A stretch of DNA of 64,000 nucleotides from positions 31,792 through 95,791 of the forward strand of contig JASJCB010000042.1 of assembly GCA_030066195.1 (NCBI GenBank). Direction: 5' to 3'. This stretch comes from Acidobacteriota bacterium. Its GTDB lineage: Bacteria; Acidobacteriota; Holophagae; Acanthopleuribacterales; Acanthopleuribacteraceae. This document shows positions 50,158-59,987 of the stretch, piece by piece (within the stretch, counting starts at the first letter, position 1; each line of letters opens with the position of its first letter). The notes under the pieces were generated by a model that was given only the letters and a program-made list of their open reading frames with translations, had not been told where the DNA came from and ran no database searches. Position numbers and translations under genes: made by a program.

Positions 50158-50850
50158 TTATCGGAGACGAGCTTGTTTCCCTTCGGCAAATGGGAAAACT
50201 CTACTGAACCATTTAAAAAAACCAACCGGAGTTTCCCGATCGTAGTCCAACAGTTTACCGTGGATGGTTACATCCATGGTTTGACCGGGGCGTTTTTGCC
50301 AAGCCAGCCAGGAATACAATAAAGCCTTGGTTTGGTGGTTTTCGGTGAATCGTCGATGCGGAAGGCCTTTGATTACTTTCTCAGCATAACGACGCAGGTC
50401 TTCCGTAACCTCATCATCAAGAAGATTTTCCCAGAGCAGGTCTTCCAGCATACCATTGTCTTTGTGATCAGGCATCAGGTAAAGTCCCACCGAGGGCAGG
50501 CCGTCATTATGCTTGAAAACACTCCCCTGATTGGCAAGAGCGGGAGCCTTTTGAGGAATGCGATAACCGTGACTTTTCAAACGCTCCGTCATGGTTTTCC
50601 AACGACTCCCGAAACCTCCGCCGCTTGAATGATCCGCGTCCGCAACGATGCCCAGATGATCGAGACGGCCGTCCTCCATGATGCTTACCAAACGATCGAT
50701 TAGCCGAGGGAAGTTTGAAACGGTATTGTCGAAATTGAATTGCCTCGGAGGAAAGACCTTGATTCGATCATGCAGATCCATATGCCTTAACACGGCCTCG
50801 AAAAACAGCACATCACCCATGCCTTCAACCAGCAATATCGCTTCTTTCAT
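50158..50850 (-). CDS. TOPRIM-like (DUF3226-type) protein paired with an ATPase
   Basis: The 230-aa product begins with a TOPRIM-type signature: the acidic residue in ILLVEGMGDVLFFEAVLRHM and the DxD in HLGIVADADHSSGG. This is the metal-binding fold used by OLD-type nucleases and primases. The rest (LYLMPDHKDNGMLEDLLWENLL) resembles DUF3226 proteins. The ATG overlaps the stop of the upstream ATPase gene by one base (TAATG), so the two are translationally coupled. The pairing resembles split OLD/PARIS-like anti-phage systems, but a nuclease role is inferred. Confidence 0.7.
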   Translation of the reverse strand: MKEAILLVEGMGDVLFFEAVLRHMDLHDRIKVFPPRQFNFDNTVSNFPRLIDRLVSIMEDGRLDHLGIVADADHSSGGGFGSRWKTMTERLKSHGYRIPQKAPALANQGSVFKHNDGLPSVGLYLMPDHKDNGMLEDLLWENLLDDEVTEDLRRYAEKVIKGLPHRRFTENHQTKALLYSWLAWQKRPGQTMDVTIHGKLLDYDRETPVGFFKWFSRVFPFAEGKQARLR

Positions 50851-51953
50851 TAACGGACATCCAGGTCACTTTTGGTAGATAACGACAAGTCTTCGTGATT
50901 ATAAGCAGTTACGATGATTTTTCCCTCTATGCTCTTGCGACGGCTCCGGCCCAATCGAAAGAGCATGGCGTCGGCATCGTTTGCGCCTGGGGCCTGTTGA
51001 AAGGCTTCGATGCAATCCCAACTATGCGTCGTGGCAAAAACCTGAACATTCAATTCTCGGGCGATTTTAAAAATCATGTTCCAGACTTCGTTTTGAACCG
51101 AGTAGTGCAGGCCGTTTTCGAACTCGTCAATCAATAACATGCCGCCGGCAGCATTGGCCAGGGCAAGCACAATGCGGAAAAGGTGATTCATTCCGTCGCC
51201 CAAGCCGGCCAGAGGTACCTTGATATCGTTGTCCTTGTAGAGCACCATAGCCCTGATTCGGCGCTCTCTACCAACCATGACGACCTCGGACAGATTGGGC
51301 TCAACCAGGCGCAAAGCCTCAAAAAACTGTTCCCTTAATTTGGGGTTCAGGCTGATCCGGTCCCAATAAGGCATGTATTTCCACAACGGGCTCGGGTGGG
51401 TGGAAACCAACCTGACTTTTGTTTGGCCTGCATGGCTGGAGAAGTATTCCGATCTTCTAAGGTAATCTCTGCGCATCAAAGTTCGTGGCATCAACTCCTC
51501 GGCCAAATTGATTTCCTGGATCAATTCATCGCCGATATGTGTTCCAAGAAACAGATCTTCGTCCGTTTCCTCAAAAAGATTTTTTTGCACCCGCCGGACC
51601 CTTGAAAAAGTGACCCTTCGATGTTCGTCATTCAAAGGACCGATGGAAATACTCGGGCCTGAATCAGGTGAACTTGGGAATCGGTAGTTTGGAAAAAACG
51701 AGCGAAACGGATGAGCCTCAGAGGGCAGCACCTCGTTTTCATCCGTTTTTTGTAATTCCCAATCCTCGCCCCGTGCCTCGATCAACTGGTAGAGTGCCGA
51801 GCGATCGGCTTTGTTTCCGTAGAAAAACAAGGCTTCCAGGAGGCAACTCTTACCCGAGCCATTCAGTCCCACAATCAAGTTGACCCTACCGACCCGCTCG
51901 ATACTCAGTTCCTCAAACAATCGGAAGTTGCGAACATAAAGGGAATCCAGCAT
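50850..51953 (-). CDS. AAA-family ATPase (OLD/RecF-like) of a two-gene module
   Basis: The 367-aa product is an ABC/SMC-like AAA ATPase. MLDSLYVRNFRLFEEL opens the domain, the Walker A motif is VGLNGSGKS near residue 30, and a long variable insertion follows. The signature region is VPLAGLGDGMNHLFRIVLA near residue 250. The Walker B motif is MLLIDEFENGLHYS, and VFATTHSWDCIEAF is the switch region. Such ATPases act with TOPRIM or other nuclease partners in defence modules. ATG 51953 has GAGG four bases upstream. The next gene overlaps its stop. Confidence 0.82.
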   Translation of the reverse strand: MLDSLYVRNFRLFEELSIERVGRVNLIVGLNGSGKSCLLEALFFYGNKADRSALYQLIEARGEDWELQKTDENEVLPSEAHPFRSFFPNYRFPSSPDSGPSISIGPLNDEHRRVTFSRVRRVQKNLFEETDEDLFLGTHIGDELIQEINLAEELMPRTLMRRDYLRRSEYFSSHAGQTKVRLVSTHPSPLWKYMPYWDRISLNPKLREQFFEALRLVEPNLSEVVMVGRERRIRAMVLYKDNDIKVPLAGLGDGMNHLFRIVLALANAAGGMLLIDEFENGLHYSVQNEVWNMIFKIARELNVQVFATTHSWDCIEAFQQAPGANDADAMLFRLGRSRRKSIEGKIIVTAYNHEDLSLSTKSDLDVR

Positions 51954-52131
51954 GTTACCTCGGATCAACGATAATGAACTATATTCTAGCCCAATTGGCA
52001 GAAAACCACAAAGCGCTTGAGGCGAGATCAAGCGATTATGAGCACCTGCAGCGCTACAGGTATGTAAAGTCCCAAGGACAGGTAGGCGTTCCGAACCGAT
52101 GGTTCTCTACATGTCCTCAGGACAACCCGGT

Positions 52132-55100
52132 TTACGGTTTGTCTTTCAGGTTGACCCTGGTGAAATTGTCCCTCGGGTCCCGGTCGATGAATTTGTGTAG
52201 CGGGTCGATTGCGGCCCTTGCCGGTTTGCCCGCGACCTTTACCGTGATGGTTTGTTCCGGTTGATCCACCCTGTGTTCGGCCAGGTATAGGGGCTTTTCG
52301 TCCTCGTCGAAAACGCCCACGTCGACCATGTCGCCGACGGTAACCTCTTCCAGGTTGCCTACCTCGTCCGAACGCTTTTTGGCGGCCGATATCTTCAGGG
52401 TTACCTGGTAGTTTTCTCCGCCGCCTACCGGTTCGGCCTCAGCCTCCAGGGCTCGATGGTCCCATAGGGTGATGTGCAGGAAGAGATCGTCGATCAGGGC
52501 GTGGTGTTCGGGTGCGGCGACCGCCTTGATTTCGTCCAACAGGTCCAGGGAGGTCGGGTAGGGTGCGCCCTTGAAGGCCCACTTGTCCAGGAAGGCGGCC
52601 AGGGCGCCGTTCAAGGTTTCCTCGCCGATCGCGTCTTGCAAGGCGAAGAACACCAGGCTGCCCTTGTTGTAGTGGATGTACTGTTGGTTCTCGTTCTTGG
52701 CCAGGGGCATTTCGCGCCGGTTCTCGAGGCTGCGGCCTTGTAGGTAGCTGTCCAGTTCATAACGCAGGAACCGTTTCATACGCGCCTCGCCGAAGCGTTG
52801 CCGCATGACCATCAAGGCGCCGTATTGGCTGAGCGATTCACTGAGCATGGTTGCCCCTTGCACGTAGGCGCCGCAGACCTGGTGCGCCCACCATTGGTGC
52901 GCGACCTCGTGGGCGGTGACGTAGTAGGGATAGTCCAGGTCATCCGAATCGTCCGGGTCTACCTTGGCGATGAAACCGATGGCCTCGCTGAAGGGCACCG
53001 TGTTCGGAAAGGCCTGTGCGAAGGTTCGGTAACGGGGAAATTCGATGATGCGCAGTTGCTTGTGCTGGTAGGGGCTGAAGTTCTCGCTGAAATAGGCCAG
53101 CGATGCCTTCATGCTGTCCATCATGGCGTCCAGATTGTACTCGTGCCCGCGATGATAGTAGATTTCAAGGTTGACGTCATTCCACTTATCGCGCTTCACC
53201 AGGTAGTCGGCCGACATGAAGCTGTAGAAGTTCCAAATGGGTCTATCCATCTTGTAATGGAAGTAGCGACGCCCCTTATCGGTCCACTCCCGTTGCAGGT
53301 AACCCGGCGCAATGGCAATCTGATCGGGCGTGGTGCTGACGATCGCTTCGAAAGTCACCCGTTGCGAGCCGCCGATGTAGATCTGGTTGTGCGCCTTCAG
53401 GTCGTCGATGGGCGGCATAACGGGCCGGGCCGGCAGGTCGTATTTCTCGCGGGTGCGTTCGCCGGTCAGTTCCCAGTCCTCGCGATAGCCGATGCTGGGG
53501 AACAGTAGGCTGTTGTCGAAGAACGTGCCGTTGAACACCACCTGGCTCAGGTTGTCCTGGTTGGGGAAACCCTCGCGATCCAGGGAGACCCGGAAGTCCA
53601 GGGTCATGGTTTCGCCGGGTTGCAGGGGTGCGGGCAGGGCGTAGATGTTCTGGTTATAGTCGTCATTGCGTTCTTCCAGGGTCATTTCCCTGTCGACCAG
53701 AACCTGCTCCATGGTGACTTCGGGGGGCAGGCTCAGCAGGAAGCGGGTGACAGGCTTGTCTTGCTTGTTGGCCAGGCGGAAGGTGCCGCGTGCTGACAGT
53801 CGGCGTTCCGCGGGAAAGATATCGACTTCAACCGAGACATCGGTGATATCCGGCGTGGGCAGGTCTTTCATTTCCCGGTAGGTCTTCTCGTAGGCCGCTT
53901 GCAGCTTTTCGTTGTCATTGCTGGTGCGATAGGTGTTGAGTACGGTGGTGTTGTACAAGATGAAAGCGCCCATGCCCGTGAACAGGAGCGCGCCCACACC
54001 GGACAGCGCCCGAACCGGCGAGGTGAATCGCTGCCTGGCCAGGGCCATGCGTTTGGACCATCGGGTTTCCTTGCCGCGCATCCAAAAGAGGCGGGAGGCG
54101 GCAGCCAGCATCAGGCAGAATCCGCCCCAGCAAACCGCGTAACGCAGGAACTCGGCCGAATAGTGGCCGTAGCTGTTCATGTCGGAGTAGGTGACGCCCG
54201 GCATATTGGCCACGCTGAACAGTCGGTGTTCCAAACCCAGAGGACCCAGAATGAAGAAGATGACCGCGTAGTACAGCACCATCAGGCCGTGCCCGGCGAA
54301 CTTGTTATTGGCCAGGACGTGAATGAACACGGCCAATACGCACCAAACGAAATAGTCGTAGAGGTTGAAACCGAACAGGGTGGTCATATATTGAGCCAAT
54401 TCCAGATTGGTATAGCCTTGCGACAACTGGATCATGATGCCGGTTGCGCCCACGGTAGCCATGAGCACGGCGGAGACACCCAGCATGGTAGTCAATTTGG
54501 CGGCCAGTTGGATACCGTCGGATACCGGCAGGGCATCGCTGATCTGGTCGATGTCGTTATCGCGCTCGCGCCACATCAACTCGCCGGAAACGAAGGTAAT
54601 CAGGATCAACATGAAGATCATGAAGGAGCCGCCGATGAACTCCAGGATGCGGTAGGTGACCGGGTAGGCCTCGGTTCCGAAGACGCTGCCCGCCACGGAA
54701 CTGGTGGTGATCATCAGCAGCACGCCGAAGACCAGGATTACCAGAAAGTAGACGTTCTTGATGGTCTCCCGCAATTGGAGGCGAGTCAGGGTCAGGTACG
54801 AACTCCAGTGATAGGTGTTGGTGAAGGAGGGTTTGACGGGTATGAGCCCGCCCTCGGGTTTGACGGCGCCTTCTTTCTTGACCGCGCCTTTTTTGGAATC
54901 GCCCGCACCCGCGTGGGCGAAGCGGAAGCGAACCCAGGTAAAAGCCAGCACGATAAGACCCAAGGCGCCCCAGACGATGCGGTTATAAAGCAGGACACCT
55001 TCCAGCGGCATCACCAGCGTATTCTTCTCGACCACGGACCAATAGCGGGCGACCGTTGCGGAAGCCATACCGCCGAAAGGATCGAGCATGGAGCTTATGT

Positions 55101-55719
55101 TTTGGTTCTCCATATCGATGAGCAGGGTCTCGCTCATCAGGTAACCCACCACCAGAATCGCCGCGCCCATGTAGACGGGGAAAATCTTCCTGGTCAGCAC
55201 GGCCAGGGCAAAAAAGAAACTGCCGATGATCATGATATTGGGGGCGGCAAGGGTCACCAGCGGCATCAGGTAATAAGAGCTGTGGTGGGGTCCGAACAGG
55301 GAGGCGTCCACCCAGGGCGTTGCCGCCGCCAACATGGCCGCGGGCGCCGTGGCCGCGGCAATCAGCATGCAGACGGCCCAGGCGGCCAGCAGGCGCCCGC
55401 CCAGGTAGGCGGTCTTACTGATGGGTTTGGTAAAGAACAACTGATATGTTCGCTGCTTATAGTCTTGAAACACGGCCTGGCCGAAAACCGCGGCCACCAC
55501 GATCATCAGGAACAGGTACACCGCCCCGGAGAGTTGGTGCAGGGTATAGGCCGAGTTGGCGAACTCGCGATCACCGGTGGATGCGGCGGACCCTTCGAAG
55601 GCGCCGCCGGCGAGCAGGATCAACAGGAACATGACGCCGGAAAAGACCAGCGCCATCAGGTAGATAAAGGGGCTCTTGAGCCGTTTGCGCAGCTCGAAGG
55701 CGAAAATATGCCACAACAT
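52132..55719 (-). CDS. ABC-2 permease fused to an M1-family metallopeptidase
   Basis: The 1195-aa product has two ABC-2-type membrane domains in its first ~600 residues (MLWHIFAFELRKRLKSPFIY, many hydrophobic segments, a charged Lys/Gly linker near 290). A periplasmic M1 aminopeptidase domain follows. The zinc motif is HEVAHQWW near residue 937, with the third ligand in LSESLSQYGAL about 24 residues later. Such fusions are known in Acidobacteria and Bacteroidetes. It may link transport to peptide trimming; the substrate is unknown. GGAG lies six bases before the ATG. The ATPase gene ends ten bases upstream, so the two form an operon. Confidence 0.85.
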   Translation of the reverse strand: MLWHIFAFELRKRLKSPFIYLMALVFSGVMFLLILLAGGAFEGSAASTGDREFANSAYTLHQLSGAVYLFLMIVVAAVFGQAVFQDYKQRTYQLFFTKPISKTAYLGGRLLAAWAVCMLIAAATAPAAMLAAATPWVDASLFGPHHSSYYLMPLVTLAAPNIMIIGSFFFALAVLTRKIFPVYMGAAILVVGYLMSETLLIDMENQNISSMLDPFGGMASATVARYWSVVEKNTLVMPLEGVLLYNRIVWGALGLIVLAFTWVRFRFAHAGAGDSKKGAVKKEGAVKPEGGLIPVKPSFTNTYHWSSYLTLTRLQLRETIKNVYFLVILVFGVLLMITTSSVAGSVFGTEAYPVTYRILEFIGGSFMIFMLILITFVSGELMWRERDNDIDQISDALPVSDGIQLAAKLTTMLGVSAVLMATVGATGIMIQLSQGYTNLELAQYMTTLFGFNLYDYFVWCVLAVFIHVLANNKFAGHGLMVLYYAVIFFILGPLGLEHRLFSVANMPGVTYSDMNSYGHYSAEFLRYAVCWGGFCLMLAAASRLFWMRGKETRWSKRMALARQRFTSPVRALSGVGALLFTGMGAFILYNTTVLNTYRTSNDNEKLQAAYEKTYREMKDLPTPDITDVSVEVDIFPAERRLSARGTFRLANKQDKPVTRFLLSLPPEVTMEQVLVDREMTLEERNDDYNQNIYALPAPLQPGETMTLDFRVSLDREGFPNQDNLSQVVFNGTFFDNSLLFPSIGYREDWELTGERTREKYDLPARPVMPPIDDLKAHNQIYIGGSQRVTFEAIVSTTPDQIAIAPGYLQREWTDKGRRYFHYKMDRPIWNFYSFMSADYLVKRDKWNDVNLEIYYHRGHEYNLDAMMDSMKASLAYFSENFSPYQHKQLRIIEFPRYRTFAQAFPNTVPFSEAIGFIAKVDPDDSDDLDYPYYVTAHEVAHQWWAHQVCGAYVQGATMLSESLSQYGALMVMRQRFGEARMKRFLRYELDSYLQGRSLENRREMPLAKNENQQYIHYNKGSLVFFALQDAIGEETLNGALAAFLDKWAFKGAPYPTSLDLLDEIKAVAAPEHHALIDDLFLHITLWDHRALEAEAEPVGGGENYQVTLKISAAKKRSDEVGNLEEVTVGDMVDVGVFDEDEKPLYLAEHRVDQPEQTITVKVAGKPARAAIDPLHKFIDRDPRDNFTRVNLKDKP

Positions 55720-55729
55720 GCCGCGCTCC

Positions 55730-56608
55730 TTAAACCTTCAGGTAGCCTTTGATGGTGGCGAAGTAGACATCTTCCAATTGCGGAGGATGCGGTTCGAAAC
55801 CGTCGCCGGGATTGCTTTCACCGTAAACGTGGATCTGGGTGCGGCCCGTCATGAGACGGGTGGAGATAACCTGGTAGCGTTCGGCGTGATCGTCCAATTC
55901 GCTTTTTTCGATGAGTTTGCGCCACACCTTTCCTTCCAGCAGCTTCATCGCCTCCAGCGGTTTTGCCTCCAGCACCACCTTGCCCTTGTTGATGACGGCC
56001 ATGGAGGAGCACAGGTCGGACACATCGCTGACGATATGCGTGGAGAGAATGACCACCACCTCCTCGCCGATCTCGCTGAGCAGGTTGTGGAAGCGCACGC
56101 GTTCTTCCGGGTCCAGACCCGCGGTGGGCTCGTCCACGATGATCAGTTGCGGATCGCCGAGCAGGGCCTGAGCAATGCCGAAGCGCTGTTTCATACCGCC
56201 CGAATAACCACCCAAAGCCTTCTTGCGCACGTCGTAGAGATTGGTCAGCTTCAACAGGCGCGCCACGGTTTCGGAGCGCTGCTTGCGGTTGGTGATGCCT
56301 TTCAAAAGGGCGAAATGATCCAGCAGGTCCTGGGCGCTGACCTTGGGATAGGTGCCGAATTCTTGCGGCAGGTAACCCAGCAGGCGGCGCACGCCGTCTT
56401 TGTTTTTCAACACGTCCATCTCACCGAAGGAGATACTGCCCGCGTCCGGCTCCTGAAGCGTGGCGATGGTGCGCATGAGCGTCGATTTCCCGGCGCCGTT
56501 GGGACCCAACAGTCCGAACATGCCGGGCGCAATGTCCAAGGAAACGTTTTGAAGCGCCTTGACCCCGTTGGAATAGGTCTTCGAGAGATCGCTGATCGAT
56601 AGGTTCAT
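55730..56608 (-). CDS. ABC transporter ATP-binding protein
   Basis: The 292-aa product is a typical ABC ATPase: Walker A GLLGPNGAGKST near residue 34, Q-loop YLPQEFG, signature YSGGMKQRFGIAQAL near residue 135, Walker B LIIVDEPTAGLDPEE and switch His STHIV. The C-terminal ~70 residues form a variable domain ending QLEDVYFATIKGYLKV. It is transcribed just before the permease-M1 peptidase fusion and should power it. Confidence 0.93.
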   Translation of the reverse strand: MNLSISDLSKTYSNGVKALQNVSLDIAPGMFGLLGPNGAGKSTLMRTIATLQEPDAGSISFGEMDVLKNKDGVRRLLGYLPQEFGTYPKVSAQDLLDHFALLKGITNRKQRSETVARLLKLTNLYDVRKKALGGYSGGMKQRFGIAQALLGDPQLIIVDEPTAGLDPEERVRFHNLLSEIGEEVVVILSTHIVSDVSDLCSSMAVINKGKVVLEAKPLEAMKLLEGKVWRKLIEKSELDDHAERYQVISTRLMTGRTQIHVYGESNPGDGFEPHPPQLEDVYFATIKGYLKV

Positions 56609-56706
56609 GAAAGATACATCCTGTGTTTTCCCTTATTACCAAACCCGCTATGGTATACGCCTCGATACAGGCAACAGTTTATTACGGATGGATAATCAGT
56701 TGGTCG

Positions 56707-58389
56707 TTATCGTCTGGTCACATCGATCTCCCGACCGGCTACCCTGACTTCCTTGCCGAAGAAGGCAGCGGCAATTTCCAATCTCCGGGTGACGCCGGCT
56801 TCTTCCAGGTAGGTCCCATAATGCCGCGCTTCGATTTGGTCCAGTCCTTCTTGCACGGCCTTATCCAATCCATCCACGCTTTCAGCCGGTTTGAACTCGA
56901 ACACCACGCCGCGTTCAGTCGGGTTATGCGGTCTTAAGGAAAGGTCGTAGCGTCCGAAACCCGATTCGCGGTTGGAGGTAATCTCATAGCGGTCGCGCAA
57001 ATGCACCAACAGACCCAATGTAAACGCGTCATAGACCCGCTCGGGGTTTTGTTGCGCGGTGTCATAGTAGCTCAGAACGACGCGAACCAGTTCGCCGAAG
57101 AGCAACCCGAAGGTCTCGATATCTCCGCTGATCAGGCATTCCAACATTCGGTCGATTTTGGAGGAACCGATGCCGCGACGCAACCAATGTCCGATGATGT
57201 CCTGAAATAACAGCGAAACCTCTTCATTGGGAATCGCCAACCGATAGTGGTCCCTGTTCACCCGCCAGGTTTTGCCTGTTGCCTTCAAGTAACCGCAAAA
57301 GAGGAAGAAGGACCAAAGCGTCTGCGCGTCCTGGTTCAAATCTTCGAACACGGTATGTTCCTGAACGGGTGTCTCCACCGTACCGCCGGCCAGGAGATGT
57401 TGCAAGTCGTTCAAGACATCGGCCGGCGCGTGGATCAACTGTTCCCGAATCAAGGCATTGGAACTGGTGTTGACCCAATAGGGCCGGAAACCCTCTGAAG
57501 CCTTGTCGATATAGTTGATGATGGACCAGGGGTTGTAAATGGTGACCTCGCCCGCCAGATAGCCGTTATACCACCGGCGCACCTCGTCCGTGCGATCCGC
57601 CAGGCCCGCATCGGCTAGAAGAGCCTCGGTTTCGGCTTCCGTAAAGCCGAACTTGTCGGAAAACTTGTGGCTGAGCAAGGTATAGACATCGACATGATTG
57701 AGATCGGAGAAAATAGACTCACGGGCGACCCTCAGGATGCCCGTCAGCACCGCTTTTTCCAAGTTGGGATGGTCCTTCAAAGCTTTACCGAGCAAACCCC
57801 TCATGAAACCGGTAATTTGCTTGTAATATCCATTGCTGTAGCCCGTGTGGATAGGCGAGTCGTATTCGTCGATCAGAAGAATAACGCTGCTGTCATGATG
57901 ACGCGCCAGATGCTTCATCAAAGCGGCCAGTGAATCTTTCAGCTTGGTTTCGCTGCACTGTTCCTTCACCACCGCCAGGAAGTCGTCTTTATCGAAGGGG
58001 CGCAGGCTGTCGAACAAGTAATCCCTGTCTCGAAACGCTTCGGCCATGGCGGCCGCAAATCCTTCCAAAAATTCCTCGTAGGTGTTCCCCTTGATGTCCT
58101 TGAAGGTAAGGAAAATTACCGGGTAACGGCCCAGGTGAGCGTAGTGGGGCCGGCGCTCGATGGCCAGACCCTTGAAAAACCTGGCGTTATCCTCCCGGCC
58201 CACATCGAAGAAAGTGTGCAGCATGGACATATTCAGAGTTTTGCCGAAACGCCTGGGACGCGTAATCAACTGCACGATGGCATTGGTTTCCAAGACTTCG
58301 GCAATCAGGAGACTCTTGTCGACAAAGTGATAGCCTCGCTCGATCACCTTCTTGAAATCACCGATGCCGATTGGAAGCTTCAGGCTCAT
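56707..58389 (-). CDS. AAA-ATPase/PD-(D/E)XK nuclease-like protein (PF09820/PF08011 type)
   Basis: The 560-aa product is of the widespread 'AAA family ATPase' type. LPIGIGDFKKVIERGYHFVD opens it, the P-loop variant ITRPRRFGKTLNMSMLHTFF is near residue 40, and LLIDEYDSPIHTGYSNGYY is near residue 170. Near residue 510 lies a PD-(D/E)XK-like core: the Asp in RYDLSL, then GVVFEFKPAES. These proteins are common, often in many copies, in anaerobes and Bacteroidetes; the function is not established, with mobile-element or defence roles suggested. It stands alone. Confidence 0.88.
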   Translation of the reverse strand: MSLKLPIGIGDFKKVIERGYHFVDKSLLIAEVLETNAIVQLITRPRRFGKTLNMSMLHTFFDVGREDNARFFKGLAIERRPHYAHLGRYPVIFLTFKDIKGNTYEEFLEGFAAAMAEAFRDRDYLFDSLRPFDKDDFLAVVKEQCSETKLKDSLAALMKHLARHHDSSVILLIDEYDSPIHTGYSNGYYKQITGFMRGLLGKALKDHPNLEKAVLTGILRVARESIFSDLNHVDVYTLLSHKFSDKFGFTEAETEALLADAGLADRTDEVRRWYNGYLAGEVTIYNPWSIINYIDKASEGFRPYWVNTSSNALIREQLIHAPADVLNDLQHLLAGGTVETPVQEHTVFEDLNQDAQTLWSFFLFCGYLKATGKTWRVNRDHYRLAIPNEEVSLLFQDIIGHWLRRGIGSSKIDRMLECLISGDIETFGLLFGELVRVVLSYYDTAQQNPERVYDAFTLGLLVHLRDRYEITSNRESGFGRYDLSLRPHNPTERGVVFEFKPAESVDGLDKAVQEGLDQIEARHYGTYLEEAGVTRRLEIAAAFFGKEVRVAGREIDVTRR

Positions 58390-58435
58390 CCCAAACTCCT
58401 AAGATCCTGCTGTTCTTAGCATAGCATAGGTGAAC

Positions 58436-58459
58436 CGGGCCGTTTTCGGAACCGGCCCG
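58436..58459. terminator. Hairpin after the phosphomutase gene
   Basis: CGGGCCG (58436-58442) pairs with CGGCCCG (58453-58459) around a 10-base loop, 26 bases beyond the stop at 58485. On the minus strand it has no T-run, so its termination role is uncertain. Confidence 0.45.
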
Positions 58460-58484
58460 CGGGGGCGAGCCGGTGATGGGTTGC

Positions 58485-59831
58485 TTAGTGGATCTCGGCG
58501 CCGCCGCCTACCAGCCAGTCTTTGATGGCCGCCACCTTCTCTTCCATGACCTCGTGGTTATCGCCCTCGACCACAAGGCGCAACAAGGGTTCCGTGTTGG
58601 ACTTGCGCAACGAGAACCACCAGTCCGCGTAGTCCAGACGTACGCCGTCTACCGTCAACAGCTCGCCGCCCGGGAACTTGTCGGCAGCCTCGGCCAGGAA
58701 GGCATCGGCCTTTTCCGTGATGAAGTTGATCTCGCCGGAGGGCGCGTATTTGCGGAAGGGTGTGATCAATTCCGAGAGCGGCTTGCCCTCTTTGTCAATG
58801 ATGTTCATGACCGTGATCATGGTCAGGAAGGCGCTGTCGGCGTAGGCGAAGTCGCGGAAGTAGAAGTGACCGGCCAGTTCGCCGCCGAAGGGACCTTCTT
58901 CCTTGCGCAGGCGCGCCTTCATGAAGCTGTGGCCCACCCGGCAGAGTATCGGCGTCCCGCCCATTTCTTCGATGACCTCGGCCACCACCTTGGAACTGCG
59001 CACGTCGTAGATAATGGCGCCGCCGCCCGTTTCGGCCAGAATGTTCTTGGCAATCAACGTGGTCAGGATATCGGCCGGAACCACATCGCCCCGGTCATCC
59101 ACGAAGAAGCAACGGTCGGCATCGCCGTCGAAGGCCACGCCGAAATCCAGGCCCCCTTCCGTGACCGCTTTCTGCAAGTCTTTCAGGGTATTGAAATCCA
59201 GCGGATTGGCCTCGTGGTTGGGGAAGTTGAAATCCAGGTCCCAGTAAAGCGCCACCGCCTCCTGGCCGACCTTGTCCAGGTAGTCTTGGATCAGGTAACC
59301 GCCCATGCCGTTGCCCGCGTCTACCGCCAGGTTGAACTTGCGGGTGTAGGTGCTCTTTTCTTTGAGGAAGTTCAGGTAGCCTTCCTTGTAATCCTTCTCG
59401 CTCAGCGTTCCGCGGGTCTCGGCCTTGGTCAGATTGCCCTCGCGGATCGCGGTCTCTACCTTGTCCAAGCCCTCGGCGTGACCGATGGGGACGGCATTCG
59501 TACCGCAGAACTTCAGACCGTTGTACTTGCCCGGGTTGTGGCTGGCGGTGATCATGACCGCGCCGTCGTAGTGATCCGAGAAACAAGCGTAGTAGGTAGT
59601 CGGCGTGGTGCACAGGCCCATATTGACCACGTTCAGCCCGCCGTCACGCGCGCCGTCGATAAAAGCCGCTTGTAATTCGTCCGAGCTGGAACGACGGTCC
59701 TTGCCGCAGGCGATAGTTTTACCCGCGCCCAAAAAGTTGGCGAACGAAAGGCCGATCTTGTAGCCCATATCCTGGTTCAGGGCTTCTCCGTAAACCCCGC
59801 GGATATCATATGCCTTGAAAATGCCTGCCAT
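58485..59831 (-). CDS. Phosphomannomutase/phosphoglucomutase
   Basis: The 448-aa product interconverts hexose 1- and 6-phosphates for cell-envelope sugar synthesis. All four family landmarks are present: the start FKAYDIRGVYGE, the phosphoserine loop MITASHNPGKYNG near residue 95, the metal loop FDGDADRCFFVDDRGD near residue 235 and the sugar loop GELAGHFYF near residue 315. The last motif (LRKSNTEPLLRLVVEG) binds phosphate. The length fits bacterial PMM/PGM rather than the shorter eukaryotic type. I use ATG 59831, with GGGGGA upstream. Confidence 0.92.
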   Translation of the reverse strand: MAGIFKAYDIRGVYGEALNQDMGYKIGLSFANFLGAGKTIACGKDRRSSSDELQAAFIDGARDGGLNVVNMGLCTTPTTYYACFSDHYDGAVMITASHNPGKYNGLKFCGTNAVPIGHAEGLDKVETAIREGNLTKAETRGTLSEKDYKEGYLNFLKEKSTYTRKFNLAVDAGNGMGGYLIQDYLDKVGQEAVALYWDLDFNFPNHEANPLDFNTLKDLQKAVTEGGLDFGVAFDGDADRCFFVDDRGDVVPADILTTLIAKNILAETGGGAIIYDVRSSKVVAEVIEEMGGTPILCRVGHSFMKARLRKEEGPFGGELAGHFYFRDFAYADSAFLTMITVMNIIDKEGKPLSELITPFRKYAPSGEINFITEKADAFLAEAADKFPGGELLTVDGVRLDYADWWFSLRKSNTEPLLRLVVEGDNHEVMEEKVAAIKDWLVGGGAEIH

Positions 59832-59987
59832 GATTTCCCCCTTATTCGTCGGCATCGAGCGTCGTGTGCCCGACTGCCGGATGCAAAAAGCAAAGTATAT
59901 CGGTAATGGCCCGGATTGAGAACCACTTCGGGCCGTTTATTGTGAAAGGCTCATGAAAAACCGGTACCCCGGTGTCCCGTGAGGTCG

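Noticed and set aside
53899..55752. A ~617-codon plus-strand frame opposite the permease-peptidase gene
   Set aside because: It is His/Gln/Gly-rich with no recognisable domain and is a shadow of the real gene on the minus strand.
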